From the NCBI GenBank assembly GCA_010645155.1, contig JAAGOF010000041.1, forward strand, positions 158,425 to 222,424: a stretch of DNA of 64,000 nucleotides, in the 5' to 3' direction. This document shows positions 56,520 to 64,000 of the stretch, in pieces. Positions within the stretch are counted from its first letter, which is position 1. The number at the start of each line of letters is the position of its first letter. Position numbers and translations under genes: made by a program. The stretch is from Tigriopus japonicus (taxonomy: Eukaryota; Arthropoda; Copepoda; Harpacticoida; Harpacticidae). The notes under the pieces are model-generated. The model did no database searches. It was not told the DNA's origin and saw nothing but the letters and a program-made list of their open reading frames with translations.

Positions 56520-57340
56520 AGGTTGCGTGACAAATCGTGACAAATAACCGAGTATTTCCTCGACCTCTCGCTTAGCCTTGAGGTTGTTTGCTCGGTTGTA
56601 TCACAAACTACCCCCAGACTTCTCAATTCTAGCTAAGCAGGCAGACCGCCGTGACAGTGCGGAGATCCCTGACCTCTAGATGACGCAGGCTGTATTTTCT
56701 GAATTGACTCTGAGAATCGAACTTCAAAAAGGATATTTGCGTTACAAACACGGTGGCGCACTCTATGACATTCCTTATGAAACCATCATTTTTACCAATG
56801 TTGTTAGGTAATCCCTCATAGAGGGCGGTTTTGTCGACGTCAAAATTGAGATATCTCTATTTTATTTATCTATGGTTGTATCTAAGCCTTGAGGGTGTCG
56901 CTTGTCAATTTAAGAACCATCAGACTTCGATAAAGGACTAATTTAAACCTAACTCTATCCTGAAGTAACTTACACCTAAACTAACGTTATTTGGTTCGCA
57001 ATTAGTCTCTCTATTCTAACCAAACTAAATTCATGCCTAATCTACCTGCATTTAATTCAAAATTAGACTAATTATATTCTAACCTAACCTTAATTCAATC
57101 CTAGCCTAACTTAAACCTGAACTTACTCTTATCTTAAGGGAACTTGAATAAACATATATTCTTAGCATAACGTACTTCTATGAACGAACTTAAGTAACTA
57201 TCCTGGTTTAATCCTAACATAACCAAACGTAATTTCCAACAATTAATAAGGCAGCAAGCACCCTAAAGGGTAGCAAGCATAGATCTATGCGGTTTATGCT
57301 ACGCTATCTATAGAGGTTGTGAAGAATTGTTTGTTGTCCC
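56520..57340. other. Non-coding stretch rich in TAACCTAA-like words
   Basis: From about 56940 to 57250 the words CTAACCTAA, AACCTAAC and AACTTA recur irregularly. They resemble degenerate CCTAA (arthropod telomere-type) repeats but are not in clean tandem. No gene seen. Confidence 0.4.
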
Positions 57341-57354
57341 CCTCTATTCCCGCC

Positions 57355-57650
57355 CCACCAGCCTGCCGCGTAGACATCGCTGAAGGCCAGCCAGCGTTGT
57401 CCGTGCACTCGGGAAGAGACAAAACTCAACATAATTTTAAACTATTTTTAAACTAATTTTTTTAACTATTTTGCAATATGTGTGACATTGTACTGATAAA
57501 TAAGTATCATAATTGTTTACCGATATCAAAAAGGACATTGGTTGGTGACATTGTTGGCAAATTTACTTGAAATATTAGGTAATTTGTCTCTTCCTATGTG
57601 TCTGGACAGTGCAGGCTGGCCTACAGCGTGTCTACGCGGCAGGTCTTGGC
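57355..57650. repeat. Inverted repeat around CCTGCCGCGTAGACA
   Basis: 57360-57420 and 57592-57648 are inverted copies sharing CCTGCCGCGTAGACA, GGCCAGCC, and GGAAGAGAC. The loop of about 170 bp is AT-rich. Possibly another foldback element; outer borders not found. Confidence 0.6.
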
Positions 57651-57924
57651 AGCGTCCATGATAATAATAAAAAAATAAAGTCAATGATAAGCTTGCCGAC
57701 CTACCATCATCCAGACTTGTGCCAATTACTTTCAAAATGTAATAACAATAACAGTTACATTGGTTTCAAATGCAATTAAAGACAAATACTTTAATGTAAA
57801 ATATAATGAATCACAATTTTAAATTTTAGGCTTTTACAAATGTAGTAGTTCAATCGGAGACATCAATGAGTGGCAATTATTGCCATTTATTTATTACAGT
57901 AATTTAACAATTACTTCTTGTTTT

Positions 57925-58075
57925 TTTCCATTGAGATACTTATTGCACGTCAAACAGACATTGACTTTGTGGTGCAACTATTAACTTGGAGCATAGGAAC
58001 ATCAAAGAAACGCGAAAAATCGAGCCAACTAAAGAACAACATTGGTCGATCAAGATTCTCGGGTAGTACAGTGAG
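57925..58075. repeat. Isolated copy of the ~205-bp satellite unit
   Basis: Contains TTGACTTTGTGGTGCAACTA, GAACATCAAAGAAACGCGAA and CATTGGTCGATCAAGATTCT, matching the array at 59900-60660. Confidence 0.75.
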
Positions 58076-58489
58076 TGTCTCTCAGATTTAAGAATGGGCT
58101 CCCTTAAAGAACGTCGTCATAGAGTGATCTGATTTGGAATTATAAAATACTTCTTTTACTTGTGGATCTAGAATTTGGCGATCAACCGTGTTTTGTAACT
58201 TTGGCGAATAGGATGAGTCGCATTTCTAGAGCCACATAAGGGCAGGAGTTGTGGATTCAACCCGCTAAACCCCAAGCACGTAAAATTGTATTTTATGTGC
58301 GTTCAACCAAGATGTGGAACTAATTGCCACTCTGTGTTCAAGAATTGCCATCATTGAAAAAGTTTAAATCGAATTAGGACCCGGCTCTGCGTGACATCTT
58401 ATCAATTCATGACTGATAAGCAACTGTGTTGTTGTTGTTCTTCTTCTTCTCTCATTTACTAATTTATAATTTATTCCATTACTCCTCAA

Positions 58490-58930
58490 TCGCCAATTGG
58501 GTGTTTGTAGCCACGGCATCGGCTCGGTCGGCCACGGCATCGGCCCGGTCGGCCACGCCTTCGTCCGGCAGTCACGGCATCGGCCCGATCGTCCAGCGGT
58601 CATGGCATCGGCTCGGTCGGCCACGCCATCGTCCGGCGGTCACGGAATCATCCGACGGTCACGGCATCGTCCCACGTCTTGGCCGGGGCGCCAGACGGCC
58701 TGTCCGTTGCGTGTACGGACCTTCCGCTGCATCCACAGGTGGATCGCTGCAACCACGGGCCTTCCATTGCACCACCATGACGTAGGCTGCATCCATGGCC
58801 ATCCCGCTGCACCACGTCCACCCGCTGCATCCACGGCCCTCCCGCACGCAACACGGACCTACGTCTCCCCGACCAAGGGGAGGGAGAAGGTCGAGGTCCT
58901 TCCGCCAATACGGCGGCAACTACCGGCTGT
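58490..58930. repeat. GC-rich tandem-repeat island
   Basis: Degenerate tandem CACGGCATCGGCCCGGTCGG units (58510-58675) are followed by CCGCTGCATCCACGG / CCGCTGCACCACG units (58725-58850). Base composition contrasts sharply with the AT-rich surroundings. Long open frames in several phases on both strands are a by-product of the repetition, so I call no gene. Confidence 0.7.
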
Positions 58931-59099
58931 GCCAAGTAGCATGGCCGAGTGTTGTGAATGACTTGATGATATATTCAGAAAGGGCAAGGTTTATATACAA
59001 GAATATATATGACTAGCAAGAGCACGAGCAACCAAAAGAGAGTAAAGCGGGAATACTACAGTGTTGGAGTGGACGGAACAATAAACAATAAACATTAAT

Positions 59100-59310
59100 A
59101 AAGAAGTTTATAATGGGACATCGAAATTTTTAAAAAATCGTATGATGTATTTTTCTTGGTTTCCTTCCATTAAGATCTTGCTTGGACATAAAAAAAATAT
59201 TGACTTTGGCCCAGTTATTAAAATGGAACATTGGAACAAAAAAAACACGAAACATCGAGCCAGACCAAAGTACAACATTGGTCGATAAAGATTCTTGGGT
59301 AATAAAAAAG
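59100..59310. repeat. Second isolated copy of the ~205-bp satellite unit
   Basis: Carries ATAATGGGACATCGAAATTT, TCTTGGTTTCCTTCCATTAA and TACAACATTGGTCGATAAAG, as in the main array. Confidence 0.8.
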
Positions 59311-59904
59311 TTATGACTCTCGCGATTCAAAACGTGGATGGAGTGTACACAGAACTAAAAGACCCGGTCTATGTTGTAACTTCTTTGCTGTTTATGCAAG
59401 TTTTATCAGTGATTGGTGTTTCTTTTTTGTTTCATTCTAGAGCCATTTATTCGAACTTCAAATGCTGTGTTCTTGTAATGCACCAAAATTGCATTGGTTT
59501 GTCACAACGGTGTTTAAAAGTCCACAAGTCTAAAACCTTCCCCAACTCCTTTTTTAAGGTCTGAAATTGGTCGCTCTGATTTGGTTGACAGACCCTCTTG
59601 CCCTCTCCTTTTCACTTTTTTCTCCTTCCTCGTATGTAGAGAGTGACTAATTTTGAAACTGAAGTTGACGTTTTAAACGTGTAATAACTTCAAAATAAGG
59701 CAAAATTCTTGATGTCCTTAAAATTTAAGACTGTTTTTTGATATAATAAGTAACAACTTGCTGTTAACTGCTGCCAATTACCAATCACTGGGGATGTACG
59801 AGAGGCATTCAAACTTAGTAAAGTGAAGGGCGTATTTTTAGAATTTCTTTACTTTCCATTTGAGGTTATGCTATAAATGCCACTTGAGGTCGCTTTTTTC
59901 GACT

Positions 59905-60660
59905 CTCAATAATGGGACATCAACATTTTGAAAAAAAATGCCTCGTGCATTTTTCTTGGTTTCTTTCCATTGAGATCCCCCTTGAACGTGAAACAGACAT
60001 TGACTTTGTGGTGCAACTATTAACTTGGATTATTGGAACATCAAAGAAACGCGAAAAATCGAGCCAAACCAAAGTACAACATTGGTCGATCAAGATTCTC
60101 AGGTAATGAAGAATTTTATAATGGGACATCGAAATTTTGAAAAATCGTATGATGTATTTTTCTTGGTTTCCTTCCATTAAGATCTTGCTTGGACATAAAA
60201 AAATTGTCTTTGTGGCCCAGTTATTAAAATGGATCATTGGAACATAAAAAACACGAAAAATCAAGCCAAACCAAAGTACAATATTGGACGATCAAGATTC
60301 TTGGGTAATAAGGATGTATATTTTTTTGGACGTCGAAATTTTGAAAAATCATAGCATGCATTTTTCTTCTTTTCTTTTCATTAAGATCTTGCTTGGAATT
60401 CAAACAGACGTTGACTTTGTTCTCCAACTATTAACTGGGAACATTGGAAGATAAAAGAAACGCGAAAAATCCACGCGAACCCAAGTACCACATTTGTCGA
60501 TCAAGATTCTTCGGCAATAAGGAAGTTTATAATTGGATATCAAAATTTCAAAAATCGTATTTTGCATTTTGCTTATTTTCTTTCTTTTAAGATCAAGCTT
60601 CGACGTCAAACAGCCATTGACTTCCTTGCGCATTTGATTATCGTGGAGGCTTTTTGAGTC
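59905..60660. repeat. Satellite-like array of ~205-210-bp units
   Basis: About four tandem units, recognised by the marker GTCGATCAAGATTCT-type sequence near 60088, 60290 and 60495, and by the TCTTGGTTTC...CATTAAGATCTTGCTTGGA segment in each. Units differ by 10-20%. Minus-strand frames across each unit keep a similar peptide (RILIDQCCTLVWLDFSRFF) but unit length is not a fixed multiple of three and frames break, so coding is unlikely. Confidence 0.85.
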
Positions 60661-60739
60661 AACCAGCTCAAACAAAGTCCGAAATTCGGAAAGAAAAGCC
60701 TTTCATTGGATCGGCAACCTAGAGTGAAGAGGTTTACCA

Positions 60740-61800
60740 AATATTTATCTTTTTGGCCTTCGACAGGCCATTCGGTCGAGGCGTATTATGGAGCTCCAAG
60801 AGGCCAGTGGCGAAATCCTTGGACTCTCACTTTCCTCAGCACCTGGCGAGAAGATACTTGAGACTCTTGACATTGGCCTCGGGGTATCCATTCTACTGAG
60901 GATGATGGGATGAAGAAGATTGCCATTGAACACCCCAATTTCGAATTAAATCTTGTGTTAAAGATGACACAAAAGGCGGAGCATTGTCCAAACAAAAGAC
61001 ATTGGGCACGCCCATCGTTAAAGAGATCCCACATAATTTGCGTATCAAACTAGAAGAAGTAGGGCAGAATTGAACTTGAAAATAAAGGAAACCCGGAATT
61101 TCGATCTGTATAAACCAAGTAATAATCCTTGCTACCATATGCGAAAAAATCGGCCGTCACCATTTGAAATGGTCGGGATGAACAATCGTCTTGGACCTAA
61201 GGGCATTCCGAAAAAGATCCAAGCATGTTGGAAATATCAGAATTGAAGCCGGCCAATAAACAATTTGTCTCGCCCGTTATTTTGTACGCTTAACACCCTG
61301 ATGATTAGCATGTAATGAATTTAAAACGTCTTTTATTGGTGTTGGTGGAATTACGATTCCAGCACCTCTTAAAATGAGGTCCCCTATCAACTAAGATCTC
61401 ATTTGCGATTTTTTTTGAAGAGTCCCATATAGTTGGAATGCTCCTTAAGAACGATCCCGCTCTCAAGTGACATATTCAGGAGGTTATATTCGGGAGATTC
61501 ACGAGCTCGGGCTGCAAAATATATCTGAATTTCTCACAAGGAATGGCGTTGTTTGTAGAATCGTAGGCCCAAGATCCTCATTTGACTCCTTATCATTTTC
61601 TCCATCAATCGGGGCTCGGGATAAGGCATCCGGGATGTAATGGTACGTTCCACATCTCCATTCAACCGAAAATTGAAAGAAGAGAAACGTGAGCGATAAT
61701 TCAAAATTCTGGGTATCCATGGTGTTTTTTTGAGCGTAAGAAGTCATTTTCAAATTCCAAAAACTTCTGAGACCACTTTTGATGTGTGCATGCAACAATG
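60740..61800 (-). pseudogene. Ty3/gypsy-type pol fragment (RNase H end to integrase)
   Basis: Reading right to left: FSVEWRCGTYHYIPDALSRA at the end of RNase H (about 61600-61660), then the integrase zinc finger HANHQGVKRTK...RARQI (about 61265-61315), and integrase core pieces VFCLDNAPPFVSSLTQDLIR and WQSSSSHHPQ (about 60900-61010). Stops and frameshifts are frequent, so it is dead. No LTRs seen. Confidence 0.8.
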
Positions 61801-62145
61801 CATTTGTATCTAGGTTCTGTTAATTAGATCACGGGCAAAAACACGATATAAAGTCACTTAAAACATACTTAAAAACTTTTTTTTTGAACATTTTCTTCCG
61901 GTCAATTCTCAAGTAGCCTTATAGGTGAGTTTAACTAAAATATTGTCAAATTCTACCAAGCCGTAAGTTTAAATTTGTAACAACCCTCCCGTTTGGTCCT
62001 TCGAGAATGCTGAACGAAAAAGCCGTTGAAAAAAGATCGCGAAATAGTTATTCGAAATATTTTAGAGCAGCACTGTTCTTAGTACATCTAACACTAAAGT
62101 CAAAGTAAATTTTCAAATATTTGTTTTTAATAATAATAATAATAA
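61801..62145. other. Spacer between Ty3 and LINE fragments; nothing recognised
   Basis: AT-rich with no convincing frame or repeat on either strand. Confidence 0.4.
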
Positions 62146-62306
62146 GTTTTATTGCGACTCATGGTCATGTCAGGGCGTATAAATATGCAAAAAATATATA
62201 GATATATGTTCTATCATATATAATCAATGGTGACATGTCAGTTGGTAAAAACGTTAAAATGGTCGACTAGAAAGTGATATCACAGATGAGCTGACTGGAA
62301 TACGTT
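62146..62306 (-). repeat. 3' UTR and simple-repeat tail of the right-end LINE
   Basis: On the minus strand the element ends AATAAAACTTATTATTATTA, i.e. a polyadenylation-like AATAAA followed by a (TTA)n tail at 62146-62165 (plus). Simple triplet tails are known from I-clade LINEs. Confidence 0.65.
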
Positions 62307-64000
62307 TCAGTGCACATGAAAGAAAGGAAGCGGAGATTGACAAACAGAACAGATACAGTTGGGTAGCGGCAGATGGTGAAAATCTTGGTTATTGCAGTAG
62401 AGGGGGTGGGTCAGATTGAACAGATCCTTCGTCAGTTCCCGTCGTTGATGGAGTTGGGCAGGAAGCCGGACGAAGGTGCGAGACCGCCAATATTCCGAAG
62501 GGATGTCGGGCCAAGGACAATAGGGTGTTGTCAAGTCCTTGACCGGGAAGGACAGCAAATGTCCGGACATCACCTCCGGAAAGGTCAGGTTCCTAACACT
62601 GTTGGACACTAACCTTGCCAACCCGATGGTAAAGGGCTCGGTTTCGCATATGAAATGCGTCCATGCATTATTGGCATATTGGGGCACGCAGAGGTATCTT
62701 TTCAGGAATTTGGTGAAGGTGGCATCGGCGGATTTGAGGGCGGATTGGGCGGAGTTGGGAAGCCAGAGATGCAGGCCGTAGAGGAAGATGGGGGTGATGT
62801 AGGTCCGGAAGAGTTGAAGGACTATTGGAAGAGGGAGGTTCTTGATTGGAAGTCTATTGTATATGTATCCGATCCTGGCCTTGGCCTTGGTTATTGCGAT
62901 GTTGAGGTGTTTGGTGAAGGAGAGTTGGGTGGTGAAAGTGAAACCGACATAGTTAAAAAACTTGACGATCTCAATCGGACTATTGTTGATGTGGAAGGAG
63001 GTGGGAGGCAGACGACCTTTATGGAAAACCATGGCCTTCGTCTTGATGGTGTTGACTTGAAGGCCGTTCTCCTGGCAATAACCGTGGAGAGCATTGATGG
63101 CATTTTGCAATTCCACGGCTGAATCAGCCAAGAGAACCAGGTCGTCTGCATATTGTAAGTATTGTATGCTATTGTTGTTGATGATGGGGCCTTGGTGAGA
63201 AAGGGCTTCGGGCAGGTCGGATACATAGAGGTTGAAAAGGATTGGCGATAGTGGATCCCCCTGCGGAGGGCCGATGGATGTGAAGTAGCAGGGGGATAGG
63301 TCCTCACCAGAACGAATGGAGCATTTGAGTCCTGCATAGATGTTGGCCAGCAGGACACATATTGAACGCGGAATTCCCCATAGTTGGAGTTTGAGGAATA
63401 ACCGCGTTCGGTCCACCCTGTCAAATGCTTTGGAGAAATCGACAAAGCATCCGTATACTCTCCTCTTAGTGCTGATGTTTGCGTGCACGATTTCGTAGAG
63501 GAGAGTGGCTGCCGAGGTGGTTGAGCGGCTTCTCCGGAATCCGAATTGGAACTCGGGAAGGAGATTCCTTTCCTCGGCCAATCCGGAGAAGCGGGCAGCT
63601 AGCAGGGTGGACATCATCTTCAAGAAGGGGTTTTCCAAGGCGATGGTCCTATGATTGTCTGGAATGTCCTTGGGCCCCTTCTTATGGATGAAGATGATGG
63701 CTGACTCCATCCAGTCTGGTGGGAAGAAAGATGTTTGGAGGGCGTGGCTGAAGAGATCTTGTAGGAGTGGTTGGATTTGGGTCCGGAGAAGTGAAAGTTG
63801 GAAGGGAGAAACCCTTGATGTCGACGGGGCCTTGCTCTTCATCTTCTTGAAGGCCTCATCCATCTCGGATTCCGTGAAGGGCTGCAAAAGGGGATGATGT
63901 TCTTCCAAGCAGCCCTGGACCTCCTCCACCACTGTTTCAGATGACGATGAGAACAGTTTTAAGTATGTCTTAAGTAACGTTATAGAGTTTTTGCCAGTGA
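62307..64000 (-). CDS. LINE ORF2 reverse transcriptase, open and running off the window
   Basis: At least 541 codons from 63932, and the frame stays open to the window edge, so the true start is outside. Reverse transcriptase motifs in order: AIIFIHKKGPKDIPDNHRTI, FQFGFRRSRSTTSAATLL, GCFVDFSKAFDRVDRTRLFL (motif A Asp), IGPPQGDPLSPILFNLYVSD, QYLQYADDLVLLADSA (catalytic YADD). A C-terminal domain with Cys/His pairs ends CICSVCQSPLPFFHVH. An upstream endonuclease is expected but lies beyond 64000. No inactivating change seen in the visible part, so the copy may be young. Confidence 0.92.
   Translation of the reverse strand, partial: TGKNSITLLKTYLKLFSSSSETVVEEVQGCLEEHHPLLQPFTESEMDEAFKKMKSKAPSTSRVSPFQLSLLRTQIQPLLQDLFSHALQTSFFPPDWMESAIIFIHKKGPKDIPDNHRTIALENPFLKMMSTLLAARFSGLAEERNLLPEFQFGFRRSRSTTSAATLLYEIVHANISTKRRVYGCFVDFSKAFDRVDRTRLFLKLQLWGIPRSICVLLANIYAGLKCSIRSGEDLSPCYFTSIGPPQGDPLSPILFNLYVSDLPEALSHQGPIINNNSIQYLQYADDLVLLADSAVELQNAINALHGYCQENGLQVNTIKTKAMVFHKGRLPPTSFHINNSPIEIVKFFNYVGFTFTTQLSFTKHLNIAITKAKARIGYIYNRLPIKNLPLPIVLQLFRTYITPIFLYGLHLWLPNSAQSALKSADATFTKFLKRYLCVPQYANNAWTHFICETEPFTIGLARLVSNSVRNLTFPEVMSGHLLSFPVKDLTTPYCPWPDIPSEYWRSRTFVRLPAQLHQRRELTKDLFNLTHPLYCNNQDFHHLPLPNCICSVCQSPLPFFHVH

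Noticed and set aside
56940..57250. Interstitial telomere (CCTAA)n
   Set aside because: Words occur irregularly and not as a clean tandem array, so composition bias is a sufficient explanation.
58497..58961. 154-codon open frame (and overlapping frames on both strands)
   Set aside because: It spans GC-rich tandem repeats in which all frames are open; the peptide is low complexity with no domain.
59920..60675. Overlapping minus-strand frames with a repeated peptide, considered as a tandem-repeat protein gene
   Set aside because: Unit lengths are not multiples of three and frames change from unit to unit; better explained as satellite DNA.

Overview
This is animal nuclear DNA, most likely from an arthropod and probably a crustacean such as a copepod. 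That call rests on spliced GT-AG genes, AT-rich introns, BEL/Pao, Ty3 and LINE retroelements, and a diacylglycerol kinase closer to what I recall of Drosophila Dgk-eta than of the vertebrate enzymes. No bacterial-style operons, CRISPR array or complete tRNA gene were seen.

Layout. (1) 1-9.49 kb: no gene recognised; diverged dispersed repeats and a ~0.5 kb local duplication. It is probably upstream intron or flank of the kinase gene. (2) 9.5-28.8 kb, + strand: 22 exons of a type II diacylglycerol kinase (delta/eta class), from the first C1 zinc finger to the stop codon. The PH domain expected at the N-terminus was not found. Its introns hold a 31-bp minisatellite with a 217-bp higher-order period and a nest of three inserted elements. 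(3) 29.1-35.6 kb: retroelement graveyard with a LINE relic, a long-armed palindrome with TTAA ends, a BEL/Pao gag-protease ORF of 1028 codons, and a decayed LINE copy. (4) 36.9-53.1 kb, - strand: one long secreted-protein gene whose 20 in-phase exons give about 1503 residues: signal peptide, three thrombospondin type-1 repeats, then six units of (Cys-rich module + C-type-lectin-like domain). Every intron is phase 1. Its introns contain many inserted elements while the exons stay open. (5) 54.3-64 kb: LINE, palindromic, satellite and Ty3 fragments, ending in a well-preserved LINE reverse transcriptase that runs off the window.

The two host genes are functionally unrelated: an intracellular lipid-signalling enzyme and an extracellular modular recognition or matrix protein. 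Points most worth following: the repeated Cys-rich module and the (Cys-CTLD)6 architecture; a family of elements ending TAGAGC...GCTCTA that occurs as a 464-bp near-palindrome and as 27-bp and 33-bp end-only remnants, each with target duplications; nested hAT-like elements with exact 8-bp duplications; and a foldback family with 7-bp duplications.

All exon borders are read by eye from splice consensus, reading frame and domain continuity. Summed exon lengths keep frame in both genes.
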